Source: Streptomyces viridochromogenes
GTDB lineage: Bacteria; Actinomycetota; Actinomycetes; Streptomycetales; Streptomycetaceae
Assembly (NCBI RefSeq): GCF_001270495.1
Contig: NZ_LGUR01000225.1
Location: 1-63,814 of the forward strand
Length of the DNA stretch: 63,814 nt
Direction: 5' to 3'
A model generated the notes under the pieces. The model had not been told where the DNA came from, ran no database searches, and saw only the letters and a list, made by a program, of their open reading frames with translations. The translations under genes were made by a program, and so were the position numbers. Below, in pieces: positions 56,315 to 63,814 of the stretch (position 1 is its first letter; every line of letters begins with the position of its first letter).

Positions 56315-58474
56315 ATGACGACGCTCGATGAACGTCACGGAGAAGGTGCGCGCGACGGGGAAGGGCACCGGGACGACGTCCCCCTCGGCGAGGTCGAGGC
56401 ATCCGGCCCGACCGTCGTCCCGCTGGACCAGCCCGGCACCGCACTCCCCCCGACGATGGGTTCCAAGGCCGCGAACCTCGCCCGCGCGGCCCGCGCCGGG
56501 CTGCCCGTACTGCCCGGTTTCGTGATCCCGCACCGTGGCGGCGGCGACACGGTCGCCCTGCGGCGCGCCTGGGACGAGCTCTCCGAGGGCGGCGCCCGCC
56601 CGCTCGTCGTACGGTCGTCCTCGCCGCAGGAGGACACGGCGGAGTCGTCCCTGGCCGGCCGGTTCGCCTCGGTGCTCGACGTACGCAGCTGGCGGGACTT
56701 CCGTACGGCCGTGGAGACCGTCCTCGACTCGGCGCACCTGCCCGACGGGGCCACGGCGCCGATGGCGGTGCTGGTGCAGCCCATGGTCGCGGCTCGGGTC
56801 GGCGGCGTGATGTTCGGTGCCGACCCGATGGCGGGGCGGACCGACCGGGTCCTGGTCAGCGCGGTACGCGGCGGCCCGGACAGCCTGGTCAGCGGCGCGC
56901 AGGCCGGCACCGACTACTGGCTGAGCGGGCGCGGACGTCTCCTGCGGACCGAGTCTGCGCAGACTTCGTGGAGTGAGTCCTCGCGGAATCCATGGACCGG
57001 GTCCACTCAGGGCGACTCGCCGCTGACCCGCCACGAGCTGTTCCGGCTGGCCAGGCTCGCGCGGCGGGTCCGGCGGGTCTTCGGCGGGCCGCAGGACGTC
57101 GAGTTCGGGTTCGACGAGGACGGGCGGCTGTGGCTGTTCCAGAGCCGGCCGATCACCGCGATGGCGGCGCGGCCGACGCGCGGGGCACGGCTGCTCGGGC
57201 CCGGTCCGGTGGCGGAGACGCTGCCGGAGCAGTTGGCGCCGCTGGAGGAAGACCTGTGGGTGGCGCCGATGGCCCGCGGGCTCGCCGCCGCGCTCGACAT
57301 CGGAGGCACGGCGCCGCGCCGGCTGCTGAAGTCGGTGCCGGTGGTCACCACGGTGGGCGGGCGTGCGGCCGCCGACCTGCGCCTTCTCGGCACCGTCCGG
57401 CCCCGGCACCGGTGGCTCGCCCTGCTCAACCCGGCGCCCGGAGCGCGTCGGCTCAGCGCGGCCTGGCGGATGGGCCGCCTCGCCTCCGCCCTGTCCGGGC
57501 TGGCCGCCGACCTCGCCGCCGACGTCGACCGCCACCTCGCCGAGATCCCGTCGCCCGCCGGGCTCTCCGCCCCCACCCTGGCCGCGGAGCTCCGCTGGAC
57601 CCGCCGGGCCCTGGTCTCCCTGCATGCCCAGGAGACCCTCGCGGGCGCCCTCCTCGACGAGCCGCGCAGGAGTCGCACAGCGGCCGGAACGGCCCTCGCC
57701 GCCCTGGCCGAGGCCCGCGCCCTCGGCATACCCGACGACCAGGCCGCCGCCACGGCCCCCGTGATCCTGGCCCTCACCGTCCCGAGCCTGCGCGGACGGG
57801 GACGCCTGCCGGACGCGTTCATGCCGAGCCAGATGGACGGCACCGTCCGGCCCACCACCGCCAGAACCTCCACCTCGACCTCAACCGTCACCCCCACCGC
57901 CCTCCCACCCCGTGAAGCCCTCCGCCTCCGCATCCGCTGGGTGCAGGAACTGCAGGTGCGGCTCGTCCGTGAGGTGGCGCGGCGGCTGGGCATCACCATG
58001 GAGCGCATCGGGCTGCTGCGGTGGCCGGAGCTCGCCGCCGTGCTGGACGGCGGGGCTCTTCCCGACGACCTCCACGCGCGCGTGCCGCAGGCCGAGTCGC
58101 CCCCGCTGCCGGACGCGTTCCGGCTCGCGGAGGGTGCGGTCGTCGTCGCCGAGCGCGGCGGCGGGAGCGGAGGACTGCGGGGCGTGTCCGCCGGGCGGGC
58201 CGTCGGGACCGTATGGGACGGGACGGGGCCCCGGCCGACGGACGCCGTGCTGGTCGTACGCACCCTGGACCCCGCGCTGGCCCCGCTGCTGCCCGGCCTC
58301 ACCGGCCTGGTCGCCCAGACCGGCAGCCCGTTGTCCCATCTGGCCGTCCTGGCAAGGGAGTTCGGGCTCCCCGCGGTCGTCGGCGCCACCGATGCCGTAC
58401 GCCGCTTCCCGCGCGGCTCCCGCCTCACCGTCGACGGGACCGCCGGTGACGTACGGCTGGGGGATCCGTCATGA
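56315..58474 (+). CDS. PEP-utilising/rifampin-phosphotransferase-like enzyme
   Basis: A 719-residue phosphotransferase. Residues 40-300 form a PPDK-type ATP-grasp domain (VRSSSPQEDTAESSLAGRFA; DVEFGFDEDGRLWLFQSRPI). Residues about 310-590 are a helical middle domain. The C-terminus (about 600-719) is a swivelling phosphohistidine domain with His675 in TGSPLSHLAVLAREFGLPAV. The ATP-substrate-His order is that of rifampin phosphotransferases (about 865 residues), though this protein is shorter; PEP synthase has a different order plus a PEP barrel, absent here. GGAGGG lies 6 nt before the ATG. It overlaps the next gene by 4 nt. Confidence 0.82.
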   Translation: MTTLDERHGEGARDGEGHRDDVPLGEVEASGPTVVPLDQPGTALPPTMGSKAANLARAARAGLPVLPGFVIPHRGGGDTVALRRAWDELSEGGARPLVVRSSSPQEDTAESSLAGRFASVLDVRSWRDFRTAVETVLDSAHLPDGATAPMAVLVQPMVAARVGGVMFGADPMAGRTDRVLVSAVRGGPDSLVSGAQAGTDYWLSGRGRLLRTESAQTSWSESSRNPWTGSTQGDSPLTRHELFRLARLARRVRRVFGGPQDVEFGFDEDGRLWLFQSRPITAMAARPTRGARLLGPGPVAETLPEQLAPLEEDLWVAPMARGLAAALDIGGTAPRRLLKSVPVVTTVGGRAAADLRLLGTVRPRHRWLALLNPAPGARRLSAAWRMGRLASALSGLAADLAADVDRHLAEIPSPAGLSAPTLAAELRWTRRALVSLHAQETLAGALLDEPRRSRTAAGTALAALAEARALGIPDDQAAATAPVILALTVPSLRGRGRLPDAFMPSQMDGTVRPTTARTSTSTSTVTPTALPPREALRLRIRWVQELQVRLVREVARRLGITMERIGLLRWPELAAVLDGGALPDDLHARVPQAESPPLPDAFRLAEGAVVVAERGGGSGGLRGVSAGRAVGTVWDGTGPRPTDAVLVVRTLDPALAPLLPGLTGLVAQTGSPLSHLAVLAREFGLPAVVGATDAVRRFPRGSRLTVDGTAGDVRLGDPS

Positions 58475-59397
58475 GGAAGATCGCGTACGTCTTCGGAGCG
58501 CTGGCCGCCACCGGCGCGGGCACCTACCTGATCGTCTATCTGTACCGGTGGCAGTGGCAGCGGGCGCTGATCTGCGGGGTGCTGCTGCTGGTCGTCGAAG
58601 TGATGCTGTTCGGCCTGATGGCGCTGGGGCGGCTCAACCGGATCGAGGACCGGCTGCGCGCCGCCGACCGACGGCAGCGGGAGCTGGACGCCCGCACGGA
58701 GGACGTGCTGACGCGGCTGCGGGAGCCGGCCGTGGCACGCGAGGAGACGCGGTTCCGCTGGCTGGAGGACCCGGCGGAACGGTCGTACGTCTTCGTGCCG
58801 GTGCTGATGGTCGCCGGAGTGGTGCTGTCCGGGCTCGCCTGGGTGGTGCAGAAGGTCGCGTCGGCCTCGACCGGACCCGCCGAGCGGCGCCTGGCCGGGC
58901 GGCTGGCGGTCCTCGCCGCTCCTGACCCGGCGGCCCCCGACGGGTCGGACGACCTGGACGACCTGCCACCGCTGGGTGCCGGGGCCTCCCGGGGCCGCAC
59001 CGCACGTCTGACCACCATGATCGCCCTCTGCGCCGCCCTGCTCGCCGCGCTGATCGTCGGGCTCGCCGACCTCACCAAGACCCGGGAGGAGGAGGCCAAC
59101 GAGAGCGAGGCGACCTCCGTGGTCGTCCAGGTCGACCTGCGGGGCGTGGACGTGTCGGCCGCGCGTCGCTCGCTCGCGGCACAGCAGATCTGGGAGACCT
59201 GCCGGGACTCCACGTCCGTCCCGCTGCGCCATGCCACCCTGGGCGAACTGGGAGACGGCATGTTCGCCGGGGTCGTACGGCCCGCGCTCACCGAGCACGA
59301 CCTCCTGCGACTGCGCGGCTGCCTGGAGGACGCGACCCTGGAGCGTGCCCACCTCACCGTGGTCGCCGTCGGCGACGTGGACCCGGACGACAACTGA
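58471..59397 (+). CDS. Membrane protein coupled to the phosphotransferase
   Basis: A 308-residue protein with four predicted membrane helices (about 5-22, 33-53, 105-128 and 180-200). A charged coiled coil lies between helices 2 and 3 (RIEDRLRAADRRQRELDART), and a soluble C-terminal domain (about 205-308) contains SVVVQVDLRGVDVSAARRSL. No family recognised. The ATGA overlap with the phosphotransferase gene (start 58471, stop ending 58474) implies they work together. Confidence 0.78.
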   Translation: MRKIAYVFGALAATGAGTYLIVYLYRWQWQRALICGVLLLVVEVMLFGLMALGRLNRIEDRLRAADRRQRELDARTEDVLTRLREPAVAREETRFRWLEDPAERSYVFVPVLMVAGVVLSGLAWVVQKVASASTGPAERRLAGRLAVLAAPDPAAPDGSDDLDDLPPLGAGASRGRTARLTTMIALCAALLAALIVGLADLTKTREEEANESEATSVVVQVDLRGVDVSAARRSLAAQQIWETCRDSTSVPLRHATLGELGDGMFAGVVRPALTEHDLLRLRGCLEDATLERAHLTVVAVGDVDPDDN

Positions 59398-59600
59398 CCG
59401 GCGCCGACCGGCAGGTGACGACCGACCGCAAGCGACGAGCGACCGCCCGGTGACGACCGACCGTGACGGCCTGGACACCACCGGACAGCCAACGCAACAA
59501 AGTGAGTTATATCGCATAAAACGGACGTAGCACCCATTGGTCGCAGATCCAGGGGTACTCTGCCAATTGCGCCCTCGTCCCCTACTCCCCTGGGTCGCTC

Positions 59601-60305
59601 ATGGCTGTTCTCACCGCAACTCTGCCCCGCCCTGCCCTCCGCAAGCGCCCGCTGTCACAGCGCGCCCTGCGGATCCTCGCCGGCGTCGTCATCGGCTACA
59701 TCGTCCTGTGGGCCGCGGGCGCCGGCGGCATCCTCGGCCTGTCGTACCTGGCCCGCCAGGAGACCGCGGTCCCCGTCGGCACCCGCACCATCCAGGGCGT
59801 GAACCACTTCCAGCCGGTGGACGGCGACGGCCGGCTGTGGCGCGGCTCCGCGCCCTCCGCCGCCGGATACCGGGCACTGGCGAACATGGGCATCACCACC
59901 GTGGTCGACCTGCGCGCCGAGAACCTGAGCGCGACCAAGCTGGCCGAACCGGCCGAGGCCGGGCTGAAGGCCGTACGCATGCCCATCCGCGACGGACAGA
60001 CGCCGTCGCCCCAGCAGGTGCAGAAGTTCCTCACCACCGTCTCCTCGGCGTCCGGCCCGGTGTTCGTGCACTGCGGCGCGGGCGTCGGACGTACGGGCGC
60101 GATGGTCGCCGCGTACCTCGTCAAGACCGGTGAGGAGTCGCCGTCGCAGGCCGTCCGGCGCAACCTCGCGGTCGGACCGCCGTCGATCGAGCAGATCTAC
60201 TACGGGCTGAACCTGAGCCCGGCCAAGGCGGAGCAGCCCCCGCTGTCGGTGGTGTTCGTGAGCCGCCTGGTGGACGCTCCGCGACGCATGATGTCGTACC
60301 TGTGA
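59601..60305 (+). CDS. Membrane-anchored tyrosine/dual-specificity phosphatase-like protein
   Basis: A 234-residue protein with one N-terminal membrane helix (about 25-50) and a cysteine-phosphatase domain. The P-loop is HCGAGVGRTG with Cys158 and Arg164, and Asp131 (PIRDGQTPS) is a candidate general acid. Its fold (GITTVVDLRAENLSATK) is that of dual-specificity or phosphoinositide-like phosphatases. The topology of the catalytic domain is uncertain. It lies 203 bp after the membrane protein gene; an AT-rich patch (AAAGTGAGTTATATCGCATA, near 59498-59517) probably holds its promoter. Confidence 0.87.
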   Translation: MAVLTATLPRPALRKRPLSQRALRILAGVVIGYIVLWAAGAGGILGLSYLARQETAVPVGTRTIQGVNHFQPVDGDGRLWRGSAPSAAGYRALANMGITTVVDLRAENLSATKLAEPAEAGLKAVRMPIRDGQTPSPQQVQKFLTTVSSASGPVFVHCGAGVGRTGAMVAAYLVKTGEESPSQAVRRNLAVGPPSIEQIYYGLNLSPAKAEQPPLSVVFVSRLVDAPRRMMSYL

Positions 60306-60311
60306 GGCCAG

Positions 60312-61027
60312 TTCGGGGTGCCAGTGGTGCGGCACCTCGACGCCGGGCTCGACGAGTTCCAGGCCGTCGAAGAAGCGGGTGAACTCCTCGCGGGAGCGCA
60401 GGGTCAGTGTGATGCCGGCCGTCTTGAGTTTCTCGGTCGCCGCCTTCGACTCCTCGGGAGTGAAGTCGGCGGTCGCGTGGGTCATCACCAGGTGGCTGCC
60501 CGAGGGGAGTCCGGACAGCAGCCGGCGGACCAGTTCGTGCGCGCGTCCGCGTCCGAGACGAAGTGCAGCAGCGCGATGAGGGAAAGGGCCACCGGCCGGT
60601 CGAAGTCCAGGATCTTCCTGGCGCCTTCGACGACGGCCTCGGGAGTGCGCACATCGGCCTGCAGGTACTCCGTCGCACCCTCCTCGGTGCCGCGCGACAG
60701 AGCCGCCGCATGGGTCAGCACGACGGGGTCGTTGTCGCAGTAGACGACGCGTGCGTCGAGGGCGATTTCCTGGGCGATCTGGTGGAGGTTCGGCTCGGCC
60801 GGGATTCCGGTGCCGATGTCCAGGAACTGGCGTACACCGTTCTTGGCGAGCCGGCGGGTGGCGCGGTGCATGAACGCGCGGTTGACCCGCGCCATCACCG
60901 GGACGCGCGGGTCGAGGGCGAGCATCCGCTACCCCATGGCCTCGTCGACGGGGTGGTTGTCCTTGCCGCCGAGATACCAGTCGTACATCCGCCCGGGATG
61001 CGGCTTGCTGGTGTCGATCTCGGTCAT
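60312..61027 (-). pseudogene. DUF574 SAM-dependent methyltransferase, broken three ways
   Basis: From an ATG at 61027 the frame reads MTEIDTSKPHPGRMYDWYLG then GGKDNHPVDEAMG, and hits TAG at 60931-60929 where relatives, as I recall them, have Gln. The same frame continues RMLALDPRVPVMARVNRAF, QFLDIGTGIPAEPNLHQIA and LSLIALLHFVSD. A single-base shift near 60540-60550 moves it to the frame of HELVRRLLSGLPSGSHLVMT, THATADFTPEESKAATE and RSREEFTRFFDGLELV. The end (HWHPELA) is cut short near 60315, where the convergent phosphatase gene ends, losing about 20 residues. It is typical of the DUF574 family that accompanies whiJ/aba loci. Confidence 0.8.
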
Positions 61028-61105
61028 GAGGTATTCCGTAAGGCGCAATGAATTATCAACCAAGCACCAAGTAAAGGAAGTTGGGCGAGAGACAGGCAAG
61101 GGGGC

Positions 61106-61360
61106 TCAGGAAAGGAGGAAGTCCGCCTCCCCCGCCTTGGCACCCTCGATGAACGCCGTCATCTCGTCCGAGGTGTAGATCAGCGCCGGACCGTCCGGGT
61201 CGGTCGACTGACGGACGGCGATCCGGCCGTCGGCGAGCTTCATCGCCTCCAGGCAGTTGCCTCCGTTGCCGCCGCTCCACGGCTTGTGCCAGCCTTCGCT
61301 GCCCAAGTCCCGCGCGGGCATGCCGTTGTAGACGTGTATGCGCGGCTTGATGCGATCCAT
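61106..61360 (-). CDS. DUF397-family small regulator
   Basis: An 84-residue protein of the DUF397 family (W..SGGNGGNCLEAMKLADGR pattern; VRQSTDPDGPALIYTSDEM; FIEGAKAGEADFL). In Streptomyces such proteins are partners or effectors of WhiJ-like XRE regulators and modulate development and secondary metabolism. The ATG directly follows the stop of the XRE gene (TGA-ATG), with AAGGAG 6 nt upstream inside that gene, so translation is tightly coupled. Confidence 0.9.
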   Translation of the reverse strand: MDRIKPRIHVYNGMPARDLGSEGWHKPWSGGNGGNCLEAMKLADGRIAVRQSTDPDGPALIYTSDEMTAFIEGAKAGEADFLLS

Positions 61361-62221
61361 TCACAGCTCCTTGCGGAGATCCCGGAGGATCCCCTTCGTG
61401 CGATGTGCCGTAGCGGCCTGCGCCGCCATGCGGTCCATGACCTCCAGGTGGGTCGCCACCTCGGTGCGCGCGTCGAGATAGACGGCGCCGGTCAGGTACT
61501 CGCTGTAGACCATGTCCGGCAGTTCTGACATGGCAAATCGGAACAGCACGAAGGGCCCGTACGTGCCGGGGTGCGGCCCGTTCACGAAGGGCGCCACCTG
61601 CAGCGTCACGTTGGGCAGCTTCGTGGCCTCGAGCAGCCGGTCGATCTGGGCACGCATCACCTCCGGGCCGCCGACCTGGCGGCGCAGCACGGTCTCGTCC
61701 ATCACGACCCACAGCCGGGGCGCGTCCTCACGGGTGAGCAGTTGCTGACGTTGCATGCGCAGGGCGACATGGCCCTCGATGTCGTCGGGGCTGGTCTGGC
61801 CGATGGCGCCCGACCTCAGCACTCCGCGCGCGTAGTCCTCGGTCTGCAGCAGCCCGGGCACGAAGTGGGGCTCGTAGGACCGGATGAGGCTGGCGGCGCC
61901 CTCCAGGCTGACGTACATCGAGAACCAGCCGGGCAGGATGTCGTGGAACCGCTGCCACCAACCTGGCTTGTTGGCCTCCTCGGCCAGTTGCACGAAGGCG
62001 GCGGCCTCGTCGTCGGAGATGCCGTAGGCCTTCAGGAGCAGTTGGAGGTACGGGATCTTGAGCCCGACCTCGGCCATCTCCATACGGCGGACCGTGGCGG
62101 GGGCGACACGCAGGACGCGGGCGGCCTCCTCACGCTTGAGCCCGGCGCGTTCACGCAGGTCGAGCAGGCGCCGACCCAGGACGACCTGGCCGACCGTAGG
62201 CGCGGACCGCGGCTCGCTCAC
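61361..62221 (-). CDS. XRE-family regulator with DUF5753 (WhiJ-like)
   Basis: A 286-residue regulator. An N-terminal HTH (VVLGRRLLDLRERAGLKREE; AARVLRVAPATVRRMEMAEV) is followed by a DUF5753 domain (about 85-275; RSYEPHFVPGLLQTEDYARG, LRMQRQQLL, AQIDRLLEATKLPNVTLQV). The GTG at 62221 is chosen because GGAGG lies 6 nt upstream. With the DUF397 gene behind it and the RsbW-like ATPase divergent, the locus matches whiJ/abaA-type clusters. Candidate operators lie at 62506-62541. Confidence 0.92.
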   Translation of the reverse strand: MSEPRSAPTVGQVVLGRRLLDLRERAGLKREEAARVLRVAPATVRRMEMAEVGLKIPYLQLLLKAYGISDDEAAAFVQLAEEANKPGWWQRFHDILPGWFSMYVSLEGAASLIRSYEPHFVPGLLQTEDYARGVLRSGAIGQTSPDDIEGHVALRMQRQQLLTREDAPRLWVVMDETVLRRQVGGPEVMRAQIDRLLEATKLPNVTLQVAPFVNGPHPGTYGPFVLFRFAMSELPDMVYSEYLTGAVYLDARTEVATHLEVMDRMAAQAATAHRTKGILRDLRKEL

Positions 62222-62229
62222 GCCCCACC

Positions 62230-62390
62230 TCCACGAAATGAATCCCGATGAATCCCGACAGGCCACTGCACCCGGCGGGCTACTGCGCCCGACAGGCCAC
62301 TGCGCCCACCTGACGGGTTCAATGAACCCGCCCGACCGGCCGACTGAATCCTTACAGGCTGGCTGAATCCTGACAGGCCGACGGCGCCAT
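62230..62390. repeat. Degenerate short repeats in the divergent intergenic region
   Basis: Variants of GACAGGCCACTGCGCCC and TGAATCCTGACAGGC recur several times. A perfect inverted repeat CGGGTTC, AAT, GAACCCG (62314-62330) lies among them. The pattern suggests slippage expansion in the leader of the XRE gene. Confidence 0.55.
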
Positions 62391-62505
62391 TCGAAGACCT
62401 ATTCGAGGACCTCGGCTGAACCGGCCGATCCTCGGTGATCCCAACTGGCGCCGTTCGACATGCTGTTGCGAGCAGTGTGCCACGGCCTTCCAGAGAGTCA
62501 CACAG

Positions 62506-62541
62506 CACTCTGCACTTTTCAGAGTGACACTTGCCAAGTGT
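62506..62541. promoter_or_regulatory. Adjacent inverted repeats upstream of the RsbW-like gene
   Basis: CACTCTG, 7 nt, CAGAGTG (62506-62526) is immediately followed by ACACTT, GCC, AAGTGT (62527-62541). Both lie 17-52 bp before the GTG at 62558. They are candidate operators for the WhiJ-like regulator or its promoter elements. Confidence 0.6.
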
Positions 62542-62557
62542 TCACGGCGGGGCGATA

Positions 62558-63208
62558 GTGGCAAGCGTGATTCCGTCCCCGCCCTTAGGAACAGACGCCA
62601 CCGCGGCCCCCCACGGCCTCGGTGCCGCCCCGGCAGTCGGGCCCCAGCGGGGCGCCGTCGCCGAGCGCCGGTTCCGCTTCGAACTGGCCGCGCATCCGGG
62701 TTCTCCCGCGCAGGCCAGACGCCTGACCAAGGCGCGGCTGAACGGCTGGGCGGTGTGCGAGGACACCTGCGAGACAGCGGCTCTGGTCGTGTCCGAGCTG
62801 GTCACCAACGCGATCGTGCACACCGCCAGCGAGCACATAGTGTGCGAGCTGCACGACAGTGCCGACCTGGTGCGCATAGCCGTGCGCGACGAGGGGTACG
62901 CGCCGGGTGAACCGCATCCGCTGGCGGCACGGCCCGAGGACGAGCACGGGAGGGGACTGCTCCTCATCGACGCCCTCTGTCATGCCTGGGGGGCCCATGA
63001 ACAGGGCGCCGGGCTGGTGGTCTGGGCCGATCTGGCGCGCGCGGCCGGGTGCCCCGACGCTTCCGGCGCCGATACCGGTCCGTACAACGGGCCGTACAAC
63101 GACCTCGGATGGGGGTCCCGGCCCAAGCCAGGGCCGTCCGGGGGTTCGGGTGACGAGGACGAGGCACAGGCGCGGTACGGCAGGGGGACGGGGTCCGCAT
63201 GGCTGTGA
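62558..63208 (+). CDS. RsbW-like ATP-binding protein (anti-sigma-type kinase fold)
   Basis: A 216-residue HATPase_c protein. The N-box ELVTNAIVHTAS (near residue 85), G1 box VRDEGYAPGE and G2 box HGRGLLLIDALCHAWG are kept; there is no phosphatase domain. In whiJ/aba loci such proteins are probable anti-sigma or signalling ATPases. The C-terminal about 45 residues are Gly/Pro-rich. The GTG at 62558 follows GGCGGGG by 5 nt; an upstream TTG at 62531 lies in the operator region and is less likely. It overlaps the next gene by 10 nt. Confidence 0.85.
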   Translation: MASVIPSPPLGTDATAAPHGLGAAPAVGPQRGAVAERRFRFELAAHPGSPAQARRLTKARLNGWAVCEDTCETAALVVSELVTNAIVHTASEHIVCELHDSADLVRIAVRDEGYAPGEPHPLAARPEDEHGRGLLLIDALCHAWGAHEQGAGLVVWADLARAAGCPDASGADTGPYNGPYNDLGWGSRPKPGPSGGSGDEDEAQARYGRGTGSAWL

Positions 63209-63633
63209 GGGGCGTGTCCGGCGGCGGTCAGGTGCTGAGCCTCGACACGCTGGTCCGCCTTCGCCGTGGTCTGCCCACCTCGGCCGCGCCTCGGCGGCTG
63301 CCCGTTCCCGACGGGATGACCGCGCCGCTGGGCTGTGACGCGGTGGCGGTGCCCGCGCGTTTCGGGCCGCTGGTTCTGCCCCGGCTCCCTCGGGTGGGGT
63401 GTGTGTACGCCGATGAGGCGCACTGGTGGTGGATCGTGCCGTCCGATTCGGACTATGCGCTGGAGTGGCCGGCGGCTGCGCGGTACTCGACGGGGGCGGT
63501 TGTCCTGGACACGCCTCGACTGATCTATCGGCCGGACGGGACGGTGCCTTATACGCCGCCGATTCCGTTGTACTTGGCGTTGTGCCGGGTGATGGGGATC
63601 ACGCCCTCGTGGTCGCGGCAGATCAGCGCGTGA
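63199..63633 (+). CDS. Conserved hypothetical protein of the whiJ/aba-type locus
   Basis: A 144-residue soluble protein with the segments LPVPDGMTAPLGCDAVAVPA, RVGCVYADEAHWWWIVPSDS and RPDGTVPYTPPIPLYLALCR. I recall similar proteins next to RsbW-like ATPases in streptomycetes but know no function. The ATG at 63199 lies inside the ATPase gene, implying translational coupling. Confidence 0.7.
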   Translation: MAVRGVSGGGQVLSLDTLVRLRRGLPTSAAPRRLPVPDGMTAPLGCDAVAVPARFGPLVLPRLPRVGCVYADEAHWWWIVPSDSDYALEWPAAARYSTGAVVLDTPRLIYRPDGTVPYTPPIPLYLALCRVMGITPSWSRQISA

Positions 63634-63689
63634 GGCTCCGCCGGTAGGCCGGGGGGTTTGCGGTGCCCTGAGTTGAAGGGTGCCGCGCC

Positions 63690-63790
63690 TTGCATTGCGT
63701 ACCAGGAGGCTGCCGTCCCCTGGACCCCCGCTTCGGCCTGCGGCCTCGTCCTCACCCGCCGGACGGGCTCAACCGGTGCACACCCGCGCG
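63690..63790. repeat. Streptomyces-type intergenic repeat element
   Basis: On the minus strand the sequence runs CCCGTCCGGCGGGTGAGGAC, then GAGGCCGCAGGCCGAAGCGG, GGGTCCAGGGG and a matching CCTCCTGG. This resembles a repeat I recall as scattered between Streptomyces genes (GTCCGGCGTTTGAGGACGAG...GCGGGGGTC type). It contains small inverted repeats (GGCC GCA GGCC; CCAGG...CCTGG). The remainder of 63634-63814 holds nothing else recognisable. Confidence 0.5.
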
Positions 63791-63814
63791 CATCCCCCGC
63801 CCCCGCTCGCGCCC

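Noticed and set aside
62531..62557. TTG at 62531 as start of the RsbW-like protein
   Set aside because: It falls within the inverted repeat and has no ribosome site; the GTG at 62558 follows GGCGGGG at 5 nt.

Overview
The window is about 64 kb of very GC-rich actinobacterial chromosome. Codon positions rich in G/C, frequent GTG starts, 4-nt ATGA/GTGA overlaps, whiA, Imm1/DUF397/DUF574-type accessory genes and a rare TTA leucine codon all point to Streptomyces. From memory, the order pgi-secG-tpiA-pgk-gap-peptidase-whiA-yvcK-rapZ-uvrC-uvrA-uvrB matches the conserved core region around SCO1942-SCO1970 of S. coelicolor; this was not checked by alignment.

Layout. 1-766: a frameshifted membrane protein running off the left edge. 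829-8155: central glycolysis (pgi; tpiA, pgk, gap) with secG, an RbpA-like RNA polymerase-binding protein and an MFS exporter, all on the minus strand and split by strong hairpins. 8216-11170: a large secreted zinc carboxypeptidase. 11322-16499: the overlapping uvrC-rapZ-yvcK-whiA operon. 16567-18232: a broken Imm1 immunity gene and an orphan regulator. 18394-20459: a LacI regulator and sugar kinase behind a near-perfect palindrome. 20622-23678: uvrA. 23928-31371: small metabolic genes, an amino-acid ABC transporter, aroQ, an S66 peptidase and a transporter. 31456-37010: a cation antiporter, TerC, a TerD fusion protein and TerD. 37145-41971: uvrB, an MHYT sensor, a secreted glycerophosphodiesterase and an O6-alkylguanine methyltransferase. 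42071-54511: MFS, pseudouridine catabolism, CorA, a CBS protein, a gltD homologue and others. 54559-60305: a MocR regulator, a phosphotransferase related to PEP synthase/rifampin phosphotransferase with a membrane partner, and a membrane-anchored tyrosine-phosphatase-like protein. 60312-63633: a whiJ/aba-type locus (decayed DUF574 methyltransferase, DUF397, XRE/DUF5753 regulator, RsbW-like ATPase, small hypothetical).

How the parts connect. The most interesting pattern is regulatory. Six genes (uvrA, uvrB, uvrC, the alkylguanine methyltransferase, an MFS transporter and a TerD gene) are each preceded, in the right orientation, by the same bipartite promoter: TTGTCAGTG or a close variant, exactly 8 nt, then TAnnnT. 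This is the RecA-NDp/PafBC-type DNA-damage promoter known from mycobacteria and Streptomyces recA. At uvrB, uvrC and the methyltransferase the -10 element lies 6-7 nt from the start codon, which predicts leaderless mRNAs. The stretch therefore looks like a concentrated DNA-damage regulon that also takes in an exporter and a TerD stress protein. Both UvrA and UvrB carry Lys/Ala-rich, histone-H1-like additions. Four decayed genes (membrane protein, Imm1, formaldehyde-dehydrogenase relic, DUF574 methyltransferase) mark accessory sites undergoing loss. I saw no tRNA or rRNA gene, CRISPR array, insertion sequence or prophage.
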